A stretch of 12,229 nt of DNA from CAMEON01 sp045577755 (GTDB lineage: Bacteria; Bacillota; Clostridia; Oscillospirales; CAG-272). Under the pieces are notes generated by a model, which did no database searches, was not told the origin of the DNA, and worked only from the letters and a program-made list of their open reading frames with translations. Shown piece after piece: positions 1-7,079 of this stretch. The stretch is taken from assembly GCA_045577755.1 (NCBI GenBank), contig JAZNJA010000104.1, positions 1-12,229 of the forward strand. Direction: 5' to 3'. Positions within the stretch are counted from its first letter, which is position 1; the number at the start of each line of letters is the position of its first letter. Both the position numbers and the translations under genes were made by a program.

Positions 1-27
1 CGCCCCCCATGAAATCCCCCTCACCCC

Positions 28-56
28 TTGACGAATCCTCTGTTTTCTGGTACAAT
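28..56 (+). promoter_or_regulatory. sigma-A promoter of the RNase lipoprotein gene
   Basis: TTGACG (28-33), a 17-nt spacer, then TACAAT (51-56). Transcription would begin near 63. This rules out the in-frame ATG at 9, which lies upstream of the promoter, and supports the ATG at 87. Confidence 0.8.
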
Positions 57-86
57 ATAACCAACTATGGAAACGAGGCGAAACAC

Positions 87-1526
87 ATGGATCTTCTCAA
101 ATTAAAACATAAAAAATGGGGCCTGACCGCCGTCCTTCTGCTCCTGGTCTGCACCCTCCTGTGGGGCTGTGACAGTCTGGCGGATCTCCCCGAGACTTCC
201 CTAACCGATACCGTCACCGATACGGTCACCGACGCCCCCATCGTGGGGATGCACCAGCTCAACATCCTGGAAAGCGGCCCCCTCTACATGGAGGTGGGTG
301 ACACGATCACCCTCACCACCGACGCCCCCGCCGAGCTGAAGGACGGCCTGACCTGGACCTCCTCCGCCCCCTGCGTGGGCATCACCCGCAAGGGTGTGAT
401 CACCGCCCAGGTCCTGGGCAAGGCCATCGTTACGGTGGAATACCACGGCTTTACAGACTCCATCGAGATTCTGGTGGTGGACAAGCTCCCCGCTGAGACA
501 AAGCCCACGGAGACCACCCCCTCCGATCCTGCCGACACCGACTCCTCCGAGATTCCCACCACCCCCGACGATCCCACCGACACCCAGCCCGAGTCCGAAA
601 CCCCGCCTCCCCCTCCAACGGTCATCATCGAGGCCGAGCGCTCCCCCGAGGGCTATAAGCCCGCGGGCAGCTACGAGGAGGCCCTGGACCGCACCCGGAA
701 CGGCCAGCTTTCGGGCTATGACTACGTCCCCGACCAAGCCCCCATCATCTCAGACTACCGACCCATGCAGGACGGGAAGTACGTCAAGAACAACGATCCC
801 TACTATATCGACGAGAACACCTACGTGGTGGTGGACGCCTACGGCCGTGAGGTCTTCCGTATCTACCGCGGCGGCGCGTATATCACCCTGGAGGAGGTGG
901 CGGCCTACGTCTGGGCCTTCGGGGACATCCCCGCCAACCACTCCACCGGCAAGAAGACCAGCCCCGCCTCCAGCATCTGGGGGGAGTACCTCCGTGTCAA
1001 CCACACCAAGTTCAGCGGCAGCACCTCCAAGTACCCCTACGAGCCCGAGCTGCCCCGCATCAGCGGCTGCGGCGGTGATCTCACCTACTACGAGATGGAC
1101 ATCGGCACCACAGGCACCGACTGCGACCCCGGCTACTACGCCACCATCTACAATAACGGCTCAAAGATCACCCGCGGCGCGGCCCGCATCGTCTACGCCC
1201 GCTTCGACCGTAACGGCAACGCCATCATCGAGCCCGACGAGAAGTACGTCTTCTACACCTACAACCACTATAATGATTTTCAGGAGTACCTGAACTACTA
1301 CGGCGGCTGGGGTGAGATGTTCGGCAACATCACGGGCGGCGGCACCATCTCCAGCAAGTACGATTACAACCCCACTCCCTACGTCCCCGTGGTCAACGCT
1401 CCCATCGCGGCAAGAGGCGCGAGGATCCTGTCCGTTCTGTACGCCGAGTCTTCTTCCGTGTCCCTCAGAATGGAAGCCACCGTCCTTCACTGTGATTTCC
1501 ACCGATACCGCGACCTGGCGGCCTGA
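87..1526 (+). CDS. Surface lipoprotein: Big2-type Ig domain plus barnase-like ribonuclease domain
   Basis: 479 aa from ATG 87, which follows GAGG at 75-78 and lies downstream of the promoter. A lysine-rich N-terminus and hydrophobic core end in the lipobox LLWG|C (Cys28), so the protein is probably lipid-anchored outside the membrane. Residues about 54-131 look like a bacterial Ig-like Big2 domain (VGDTITL, WTSS, GVITA, G.A.VTV). A Pro/Thr/Asp/Glu linker follows (about 132-180). Residues about 260-410 match the barnase/RNase N1-T1 pattern: TYYEMDI corresponds to barnase TWREADI, giving Glu336 for E73; TRGAARI gives Arg363 and Arg367 for R83 and R87; YNHYNDF gives His394 for H102. The position of barnase Lys27 (YITK) is Leu here (YITL). 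An EF-hand-like loop lies between Arg367 and His394. Cys328 and Cys346 could form a disulfide. The last 43 residues match nothing I know. No barstar-like gene is in the window. The RNase assignment is motif-based; activity is inferred. Confidence 0.75.
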   Translation: MDLLKLKHKKWGLTAVLLLLVCTLLWGCDSLADLPETSLTDTVTDTVTDAPIVGMHQLNILESGPLYMEVGDTITLTTDAPAELKDGLTWTSSAPCVGITRKGVITAQVLGKAIVTVEYHGFTDSIEILVVDKLPAETKPTETTPSDPADTDSSEIPTTPDDPTDTQPESETPPPPPTVIIEAERSPEGYKPAGSYEEALDRTRNGQLSGYDYVPDQAPIISDYRPMQDGKYVKNNDPYYIDENTYVVVDAYGREVFRIYRGGAYITLEEVAAYVWAFGDIPANHSTGKKTSPASSIWGEYLRVNHTKFSGSTSKYPYEPELPRISGCGGDLTYYEMDIGTTGTDCDPGYYATIYNNGSKITRGAARIVYARFDRNGNAIIEPDEKYVFYTYNHYNDFQEYLNYYGGWGEMFGNITGGGTISSKYDYNPTPYVPVVNAPIAARGARILSVLYAESSSVSLRMEATVLHCDFHRYRDLAA

Positions 1527-1582
1527 GCGGATGCCTCTGTACTGCGTCTCTCCCTTCTTCTACTCCCCAAAATGAAACGAAA

Positions 1583-1626
1583 ACCGCCGCCACGGATCTT
1601 ACCGTGACGGCGGTGCTTTTTCGTTT
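1583..1626. terminator. Bidirectional intrinsic terminator between the RNase gene and gpmI
   Basis: A 13-bp stem with one C-A mismatch (arms 1583-1595 and 1602-1614) and the loop ATCTTA. It is followed by CTTTTTCGTTT on the plus strand and preceded by AATGAAACGAAA, which gives a T-rich tract on the minus strand. It can therefore stop both convergent genes. Confidence 0.8.
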
Positions 1627-1630
1627 GAAA

Positions 1631-3289
1631 TTACTTGACCTCAATGATGGACTCATCCCACATAGCGGGAGCCTCGTAGCCCATGAGGTTCACCATGGTA
1701 GCGGCCACGTTGGACAGACCGAAATGACCGTTATCAGCCTTGACGGTGTAGCTGCCCTTCGCGTCGGTATTGTCATACACGATGCAGGGAACGGGATTCA
1801 GGGTATGGCTGGTCTTGGCCTTGAACTTGCCGTCCTTGCCTGCCTTGGGCTGGCCCTTCTTGTCGCACTCGTACATCTCGTCGGCGTTACCGTGGTCGGC
1901 GGTGATGAGAGCCACGCCTCCCAGCTTGTCCACGACAGCCAGAATACGGGCCAGCTGGAGATCCAGGGCCTCCATGGAGCAGCGGGTAGCCAGCAGGGAG
2001 CCGGTATGACCCACCATGTCGCCGTTGGGGAAGTTGACGCGGTAGTAGGTGTACTCGCCGGCCTCCAGAGCCTCGATGAGCTTGTCGGTGATCTCGGCGC
2101 ACTTCATCCAGGGTCTCTGCTCGAAGGGAACCACGTCGGAGGGGACCTCCACGTAGGTCTCCAGCTCGTCGGAGAACTTGCCGGACTTGTTGCCGTTCCA
2201 GAAATAGGTGACGTGACCGTACTTCTGGGTCTCGGAGATGGCGTACTGCTTCACACCGGTGTTCGCCAGATACTCACCCATGGTGTTGGTGATCTCGGGA
2301 GGATTGACCAGGTAGCGGTGAGGAATGTGGAGGTCACCGTCGTACTCCAGCATACCGGCGTACAGCACGGCGGGAACACGGACGCGGTCGAACTTGTCGA
2401 ACTCGCCGGCGGGTGCGTCAAAGGTCTTGGAGATCTCGATGGCGCGGTCGCCGCGGAAGTTGTAGAAGATCACGCTGTCGCCGTCGTTGATGGTACCCAC
2501 GGGGGTGCCGTCCTTGGCGATGACGAAGGGAGGCAGATCCTGATCGATGACACCCAGCTCGGCGCGGTAGGTCTCGACAGCCTCGGCGGCAGAGGCGAAC
2601 TGACGGCCCTCGCCCAGCACGTGGGTCTTCCAGCCCCGCTCGACCATAGACCAGTCGGCCTCATAGCGGTCCATGGTGACCTTCATACGGCCGCCGCCCG
2701 AAGCGATGGCGATGTCGAAGGACTCGTCGCGCAGATCAGCGATGAAGGCCTCGAAGGGATTGATGTACTCCAGAGCGGAGGTCTCGCCCACGTCGCGGCC
2801 GTCGATGAGGATGTGGATGCGGACACGGCCCACGCCCTCTTTCTTGGCCTGCACCAGCATGGCCTTCAGGTGGTCGATGTGGGAGTGGACGTTACCGTCG
2901 GAGAACAGACCCAGGAAGTGGAGAGTGGAGTTGTTGGTCTTGACCCCGCCGATGAGGGTCTGCCAGGTCTCGGAGGCGAACATCTTGCCCGACTCGATGG
3001 ACTGGGTGACCAGCTTGGCACCCTGGGCGAAGACCTGACCCGCGCCGAGGGCGTTGTGGCCCACCTCGGAGTTACCCATATCGTCATCGGAGGGAAGACC
3101 GACGGCGGTACCGTGAGCCTTCAGGGTGACCATGGGGTACTCCTTCATGATGCGGTCCAGGGTGGGGGTGTAGGCGAGGGAGACGGCGTTGCCGGCGGTG
3201 TCGGGAGCCAGACCGACGCCGTCCATGACGATGGTCAGGACGGGACCCTTCACGCCCGTGAAGGAAGAGAGCTTGTTCAGCTTGTTCAT
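1631..3289 (-). CDS. gpmI: 2,3-bisphosphoglycerate-independent phosphoglycerate mutase
   Basis: Interconverts 3- and 2-phosphoglycerate in glycolysis and gluconeogenesis through a phosphoserine intermediate with two metal ions (alkaline phosphatase superfamily), in the cytosol. The metal-site motif VMDGVG carries Asp23. The catalytic serine motif DMGNSEVGHN has Ser74. LITADHGNADEM (Asp465, His466) forms the C-terminal metal site. At 552 aa it is longer than the usual bacterial form of about 510 aa and closer to the long, plant-like group. The ATG is preceded by AAAGGA with 9 nt spacing and by a good promoter. The gene is monocistronic, converges on the RNase lipoprotein and diverges from truA. 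The long plus-strand ORF opposite it is a codon-bias shadow. Confidence 0.97.
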   Translation of the reverse strand: MNKLNKLSSFTGVKGPVLTIVMDGVGLAPDTAGNAVSLAYTPTLDRIMKEYPMVTLKAHGTAVGLPSDDDMGNSEVGHNALGAGQVFAQGAKLVTQSIESGKMFASETWQTLIGGVKTNNSTLHFLGLFSDGNVHSHIDHLKAMLVQAKKEGVGRVRIHILIDGRDVGETSALEYINPFEAFIADLRDESFDIAIASGGGRMKVTMDRYEADWSMVERGWKTHVLGEGRQFASAAEAVETYRAELGVIDQDLPPFVIAKDGTPVGTINDGDSVIFYNFRGDRAIEISKTFDAPAGEFDKFDRVRVPAVLYAGMLEYDGDLHIPHRYLVNPPEITNTMGEYLANTGVKQYAISETQKYGHVTYFWNGNKSGKFSDELETYVEVPSDVVPFEQRPWMKCAEITDKLIEALEAGEYTYYRVNFPNGDMVGHTGSLLATRCSMEALDLQLARILAVVDKLGGVALITADHGNADEMYECDKKGQPKAGKDGKFKAKTSHTLNPVPCIVYDNTDAKGSYTVKADNGHFGLSNVAATMVNLMGYEAPAMWDESIIEVK

Positions 3290-3334
3290 AGATACAGATC
3301 CTTTCTTGTTTAGGAATGAATTACAATCCTATAT

Positions 3335-3363
3335 ATTATATCCCTTTTTGCGGAAAATTGCAA
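3335..3363 (-). promoter_or_regulatory. gpmI promoter
   Basis: Read on the minus strand: TTGCAA (3358-3363), a 17-nt spacer, then TATAAT (3335-3340), 46 nt before the gpmI start codon. Confidence 0.8.
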
Positions 3364-3423
3364 GAGGTTTTTGGGAAATCGCGAAATATTTTGCTTTTTT
3401 TCTCAAATGGCGGCGGATCTGCC

Positions 3424-3471
3424 GTGAGGGAGAAGGGGCGCGGTTCTGTGAGGGAGAAGGGGCGCGGTTCC
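3424..3471 (+). repeat. Two-copy 24-bp tandem repeat next to the truA promoter
   Basis: Units at 3424-3447 and 3448-3471 are identical except for the last base (T versus C). Each begins GTGAGGGAGAAGG and ends GGCGCGGTTC. The repeat stops 3 bp before the -35 of the truA promoter. It could be a regulator site or simple slippage; nothing in the sequence decides. Confidence 0.9.
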
Positions 3472-3474
3472 CTC

Positions 3475-3503
3475 TTGACTTTTCGGGGAAACTGTGCTAT
3501 ACT
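3475..3503 (+). promoter_or_regulatory. Extended -10 promoter of the truA operon
   Basis: TTGACT (3475-3480), a 17-nt spacer ending in TGC, then TATACT (3498-3503). The TG one base before the -10 makes an extended -10. The resulting leader is about 148 nt. Confidence 0.82.
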
Positions 3504-3556
3504 AAAAAGAAGAAACTCTTTGAGCAAGCCACGGACCCGCACGGACAGGGATCTGC

Positions 3557-3602
3557 TCGGCAGAGGGAAGCACCCCTCTGCCGATTGGCGGTCATGACCG
3601 CC
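3557..3602 (+). promoter_or_regulatory. Structured 5' leader of truA: two hairpins
   Basis: A perfect 11-bp stem (3557-3567 with 3574-3584, loop AAGCAC) is followed two bases later by a 16-nt perfect palindrome (3587-3602). No U-tract follows, so this is not an ordinary terminator. The palindrome contains CATGACCG (3593-3600), which is also complementary to CGGTCATG over the truA start codon (3653-3660). I match it to no known riboswitch class. Confidence 0.5.
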
Positions 3603-3657
3603 CCGCAGCGCTCCCGTAGGCGGCTCAGAGGGATGAGACAGGAAGGGAGGGACGGTC

Positions 3658-4467
3658 ATGCCGCGCAAGCTGCTGCTCTATATCCGTTACGACGGCCGGG
3701 GCTCCGAGAGCCGCCCGTTCTGCGGATACCAGGCTCAGAAAAACGGATATTCCATCCAGCAGGCGCTCAACGAAGGGACGGCCGCTCTTTTCGGCTACCC
3801 CTGCGATATCACGGGCTGCTCCCGCACCGACAGCGGTGTCCATGCCCATATGTTCTGCGCCACCGTTACCCCCCGCGGCAAGGACGGCATGGAGACCACC
3901 ATCCCCCTTGACCGTATTCCCAGAGCCCTGAACATTCGCCTGCCCGACGCGGTGGCGGTCTATCAGGCCCTCTGGGTCCCCGCTGACTTCCACGCCCGCT
4001 ACAGCGTGACCTCCAAGGAATACGTATACAGGATCCTCAATACCCCCGAAAGAGATCCCTTCGAGCTGGGGAAGGCCTGGCATTACCCCCGACCCATTTC
4101 CGAGGAGTGCCTGGCCGCCATGGAGACCGCCGCGGCGGGCTTTGTGGGAGAGAGAGACTTCGCCGCCTGTATGGCCGCGGGCTCCACGGTACAGTCCACC
4201 GTCCGCCACGTGCTGTCCGCCTCGGTGGGGAGGGAGGGGGATATCATTACCTTCCGCGTCCGTGCCGACGGCTTTCTGTACAACATGGTGCGCATCATGG
4301 TGGGGACCCTCATCGAGGTCGCCGAGGGGCGGATCCCCCCCGAGAGCATTCCCGCGCGGCTGGAGGGACTGGACCGCTCCGCCCTGGGCCGCACCGCCCC
4401 CGCCGAAGGGCTTTACCTCCACAGGGTCTTTTACAACGACCCGGAAAAGGAGGGCTACCATGGCTAA
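3658..4467 (+). CDS. truA: tRNA pseudouridine(38-40) synthase TruA
   Basis: Isomerises uridines 38, 39 and 40 in tRNA anticodon stem-loops to pseudouridine, in the cytosol. It is 269 aa, a normal length. The signature GCSRTDSGVHA carries the catalytic Asp58 (Asp60 in E. coli). Other family motifs visible are FHARYSVTSKEYVYRI and the C-terminal RADGFLYNMVRIMVGTLIEV. The ATG is 7 nt after GGAAGGGAGGG. The stop codon overlaps the next gene's start by 8 bp, so the two are probably co-translated from the promoter at 3475. Confidence 0.96.
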   Translation: MPRKLLLYIRYDGRGSESRPFCGYQAQKNGYSIQQALNEGTAALFGYPCDITGCSRTDSGVHAHMFCATVTPRGKDGMETTIPLDRIPRALNIRLPDAVAVYQALWVPADFHARYSVTSKEYVYRILNTPERDPFELGKAWHYPRPISEECLAAMETAAAGFVGERDFAACMAAGSTVQSTVRHVLSASVGREGDIITFRVRADGFLYNMVRIMVGTLIEVAEGRIPPESIPARLEGLDRSALGRTAPAEGLYLHRVFYNDPEKEGYHG

Positions 4468-5791
4468 ATTCCGGCCCATCCGCCGTCTCCGCCACGCCTG
4501 GAGCCGTCTCTACGGAACCGCCGCCGAGCGGGTCCGCCGCTTCAGCCGCCATACCGACGAGGTGCTGACCGAGGAGCCCATCGATTTCTCGGCACCCTCC
4601 ATCCCCTACTACGAAAACCTGGCCAACCGTCTGAGCTTTGTCCGGGTGGTGCTGTATATGGTGCTGCTGGTCTTCGTGGTGGTGACCGTCATCAGCAACC
4701 ATACCCTGATCACCTACGAGAATCTTTACTATCTGGCCAAGGACATCGGCGCCGCCACCCTGACCGCCCAATCCCGTGCCGATACCGTCAGCTATCCCAT
4801 CTCCTCGGCGGGCTCGGATTTTTCCCTCTTCCGCGGCGGCATGGCCATAGCGGGCAGCGAGGTCGTGACGGTCATGAGCGGCTCAGGACGGCAGACCCTG
4901 TCGGTCAACGTCTCCTATGCCGACCCCTGCGTACGGGCTTCGGACAAGTATTGCCTGACCTTCGGGCGGGGAGAGAACAGCTTCGCTGTGTACAATTCCT
5001 TCGCCCAGGTGCATGGAGAGACCACCGCCTTCCCCGTGTACGAGGCCGCCGTGGCGAATGACGGCAGCTTTGCGATCGTCACCCGCTCCCGCGACTATAC
5101 CTCCGAGGTTCTGCTCTACGACGGGAACCTCCATCCCACCGCCGCCCTGCATCTGAACGGCTACTGCGTGGGATTGTCCTTCAATCCCGAGGGGGACCGC
5201 CTGGGGATCGTATCTGTGGAGGCTGTGGAGGGCGTATGGGAGACCAAGGTCACCATGGTGCGCATTGAGAACCGCATCAGCGAAGAATCCGTCACCCTGA
5301 GCGGCCGCTTCGGGCAGACCTGCGCATTCCTTTCGGGGGACCGCATGGCGGTCATCTTCTCGGATGGCCTCATGATCTTCAAGACCGACGCTACGGTGGT
5401 CGGTGAGGTGACCTTCGCGGGTACCACCCCCATCCTCTGCGCCTTTGGCGGAGGACAGGTGGCGATCCTGTCTGAGACCGATGCCGACCTCTCGGAGGAT
5501 ATCCTCACGGTGTACGATCGGAGCGGACGGACGGCCTACACCCTCGCCCTGGATACCGCTCACCCCATCCGCCGTAAGGGCGGCGCCACCCACCTGTCCC
5601 TGGGAGACGGAGTCCTCTTTATCCGCGCGGGGGATACCCTCTTTTGCCTGTCGGATAACGGCGACACCCTGACTCACGCCTCCGTCAGCCGCGACACCCT
5701 GGACGTTCTTCCCCTGGGTGGCGACGAGGTCCTGGTCTGCACCCCTGCCTACGCCTACCGGCTGGATGGGGAGGATTTCAAAAAAGATTGA
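4460..5791 (+). CDS. DUF5711-like membrane-anchored beta-propeller-type protein
   Basis: 443 aa. The start ATG (4460) follows AAGGAGGG at 4447-4454 and lies inside the end of truA. The basic N-terminus (residues 1-58, many Arg) should be cytoplasmic. One strong transmembrane helix spans about 60-79, followed by a large soluble domain (80-443) with repeated beta-strand blades such as FAIVTRSRDYTSEVLLYD and LGIVSVEAVEG, suggesting a WD40-like or propeller fold outside the membrane. From memory, size, topology and position before a CvpA gene fit the DUF5711 family. No enzymatic motif is visible and the function is unknown. It may act at the cell envelope with the CvpA protein downstream; this is inferred from linkage only. 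Confidence 0.8.
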   Translation: MAKFRPIRRLRHAWSRLYGTAAERVRRFSRHTDEVLTEEPIDFSAPSIPYYENLANRLSFVRVVLYMVLLVFVVVTVISNHTLITYENLYYLAKDIGAATLTAQSRADTVSYPISSAGSDFSLFRGGMAIAGSEVVTVMSGSGRQTLSVNVSYADPCVRASDKYCLTFGRGENSFAVYNSFAQVHGETTAFPVYEAAVANDGSFAIVTRSRDYTSEVLLYDGNLHPTAALHLNGYCVGLSFNPEGDRLGIVSVEAVEGVWETKVTMVRIENRISEESVTLSGRFGQTCAFLSGDRMAVIFSDGLMIFKTDATVVGEVTFAGTTPILCAFGGGQVAILSETDADLSEDILTVYDRSGRTAYTLALDTAHPIRRKGGATHLSLGDGVLFIRAGDTLFCLSDNGDTLTHASVSRDTLDVLPLGGDEVLVCTPAYAYRLDGEDFKKD

Positions 5792-5819
5792 GCCTTACGG
5801 GATAAAATCCTGAAAAAAC

Positions 5820-5848
5820 TTGACAAACGCGGGGATATGGTGTATAAT
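5820..5848 (+). promoter_or_regulatory. Consensus promoter of the cvpA-like gene
   Basis: TTGACA (5820-5825), a 17-nt spacer ending in TG, then TATAAT (5843-5848). No terminator is visible between the preceding gene and this promoter, so read-through from the truA operon is also likely. Confidence 0.85.
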
Positions 5849-5881
5849 AAGCATATCCTGTAAACCGAAAGGAGCAACGTC

Positions 5882-6547
5882 ATGCAACTCATAATTGACA
5901 TTTTGATGGCAGTGATCTTCGTCATCATGGTTTTCCGTGGCTGGCACCGTGGCTTTATGAAGTCTGTTCTCAGCCTGGGCCGCCTGATCCTCTCCCTGGT
6001 GCTCACCATCCTCTTTGGGCCCGAGTTTTCGGCTTGGCTGGACGCAAAGTTCATCAACCCGCCTGTGTACGATAAGGTGTTCGCCAAGTTCTCCGAGGTT
6101 GCCGCTGAGATCACCAGCACCGCCGAGGGTAGCGTAGACGCCTTGGTCGAGAAGATCCCCGAGTTCTTCCGCGGCTACCTCGATCTGGAAGCGGTAGATC
6201 CCACCGCCGAGATCAACGCCCTTGTGGCCGAGTGGTCCCGCACCGTAGCCGACAGCATCTCCAAGGTGATCGCTACCGTGTTGGGCTACATTCTGTTCTT
6301 CGTTCTGTGCTTCCTGGTGCTTTCTGTGGTGATCTTCATCGTCAGCAAGCTGGCCAAGCTGCCCTTCCTCAGAACCGCCGACAAGATCCTGGGTCTTGTG
6401 GTCGGTGCCGTCAGCGGCGTTGTGGCCGTTATGTTCGTTTCCGTGGTGCTGAGCCTTATCCTGGGCGTCGCCGGTCAGGCCGAGCTCGTGGAGAATTCCT
6501 TCGTTCTGCGCCTCTTCTCGAGCGTGAAGGATCTCATCATCAAGTAA
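5882..6547 (+). CDS. CvpA family integral membrane protein
   Basis: 221 aa, ATG 7 nt after AAAGGAG (5868-5874). The first helix runs straight into the family motif FRGWHRGF (residues 18-25). A second hydrophobic segment follows (about 28-46), then a mainly helical, charged extramembrane region (about 50-125), then two more membrane helices (about 130-155 and 165-195). This is the CvpA/colicin V production fold, found widely in bacteria. In E. coli CvpA affects colicin V export and envelope homeostasis; the role in clostridia is not defined. It has a perfect consensus promoter and a terminator, so it can be expressed alone or by read-through from the DUF5711-like gene. Confidence 0.88.
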   Translation: MQLIIDILMAVIFVIMVFRGWHRGFMKSVLSLGRLILSLVLTILFGPEFSAWLDAKFINPPVYDKVFAKFSEVAAEITSTAEGSVDALVEKIPEFFRGYLDLEAVDPTAEINALVAEWSRTVADSISKVIATVLGYILFFVLCFLVLSVVIFIVSKLAKLPFLRTADKILGLVVGAVSGVVAVMFVSVVLSLILGVAGQAELVENSFVLRLFSSVKDLIIK

Positions 6548-6558
6548 CCAACCCTATA

Positions 6559-6600
6559 CAAAGGACCGTCCCGCGGCTGTGGGGCGGTCCTTTGGCGTTT
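6559..6600 (+). terminator. Terminator-like hairpin after the cvpA-like gene
   Basis: A 14-bp stem with one G-T wobble (6559-6572 with 6581-6594), loop GCGGCTGT, then GCGTTT. The stem is strong but the T-tract is short. A-rich sequence on its 5' side is limited, so it acts mainly on the plus strand. Confidence 0.7.
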
Positions 6601-6664
6601 CAAGCCCGGTGGGAGACACCCGCGCCGCCGGGAAAAAGAAATTTTGAAATAAACCACAGGTTGA

Positions 6665-6693
6665 TTGACAAGCGGGCAGGAATGTGCTATAAT
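6665..6693 (+). promoter_or_regulatory. Perfect consensus promoter of the leader RNA and xre-type gene
   Basis: TTGACA (6665-6670), a 17-nt spacer ending TGC, then TATAAT (6688-6693): both hexamers perfect plus an extended -10. Transcription should begin near 6700, about 380 nt before the regulator's start codon. Confidence 0.88.
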
Positions 6694-6699
6694 AAGGCC

Positions 6700-7079
6700 A
6701 TCACGGAAACGTGAAATTTGAGTCTGAGCCCGACGGGGAGGCAGTGCACGGCCGAAGCGGCGGAGGAGGACGGAAAGAAAGGAGGCGGAGTTATATATGA
6801 CTAACTCGGTAAAATTCGGATGCTGTATCCCGCGCCTCACGGGTTGGCGCGGCTGATGTCCTTTGCGGACGGGTAAGCTGAACCACATCGCATCAACTAT
6901 TCATTCGTATAAGGATCATCCAAGCACATCCGACTCTGACCCCCGCCCTGCTTCACCGTGGGGCGCGGGGGAAGGGGTATGCAGTCGCTCTCATAGGGGT
7001 CAGAGCCTATAAGGAGCACCCAAACCCGCATTTGCGGTGGAATCCCACCGAACAATTGCAAAAGGAGAAATGTGCCTAC
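6700..7079 (+). ncRNA. Long structured leader RNA of unknown class, about 380 nt
   Basis: No long ORF fills the stretch between the promoter and the XRE gene. It begins with a hairpin closed by a GAAA tetraloop (6701-6714). It continues with GCCG/CGGC near 6751, a perfect 7-bp stem 6830-6836/6846-6852, GATGC (6819-6823) able to pair with GCATC (6890-6894) around that stem, and a perfect 10-bp long-range pairing 6934-6943/6996-7005 enclosing a second GC-rich stem. It ends with two hairpins (7026-7037 and 7036-7049) that share two bases and so cannot both form fully. A 19-codon ORF lies inside. I tested it by eye against T-box, TPP, lysine, glycine, 6S, tmRNA, RNase P and SRP signatures and found no match. 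It may be a cis-regulatory leader or a separate RNA with an unseen 3' end. Confidence 0.45.
6797..6856 (+). CDS. Putative 19-aa leader peptide
   Basis: The ATG is preceded by AAAGGAGG (6778-6785) and by GGAG (6787-6790) with 6 nt spacing, both good ribosome sites. The peptide would be MTNSVKFGCCIPRLTGWRG, with a Cys-Cys pair and Pro-Arg. Its last codons and stop overlap a perfect 7-bp hairpin (6830-6852). The stop TGA overlaps an ATG that opens a further 6-codon ORF ending at 6875. Position after a perfect promoter and before a regulator suggests a leader peptide whose translation changes folding of the RNA. There is no homology to lean on, and the ORF is short enough to occur by chance. Confidence 0.4.
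   Translation: MTNSVKFGCCIPRLTGWRG

Noticed and set aside
9..86. Upstream in-frame ATG extending the RNase lipoprotein by 26 residues
   Set aside because: It lies upstream of the promoter at 28-56 and would place a polar stretch before the signal peptide; ATG 87 has a ribosome site and starts directly at a lipoprotein signal.
1604..3313. 569-aa plus-strand ORF opposite gpmI
   Set aside because: gpmI is unmistakable by motifs. The opposite ORF is low-complexity (runs of Gly, Val, Asp, His, Leu), as expected from the complement of a GC-rich coding strand.
6700..7079. Lysine or glycine riboswitch, suggested by a GCCGAAG motif near 6751
   Set aside because: The rest of either consensus is missing and the downstream gene is a DNA-binding regulator rather than a lysine or glycine gene.
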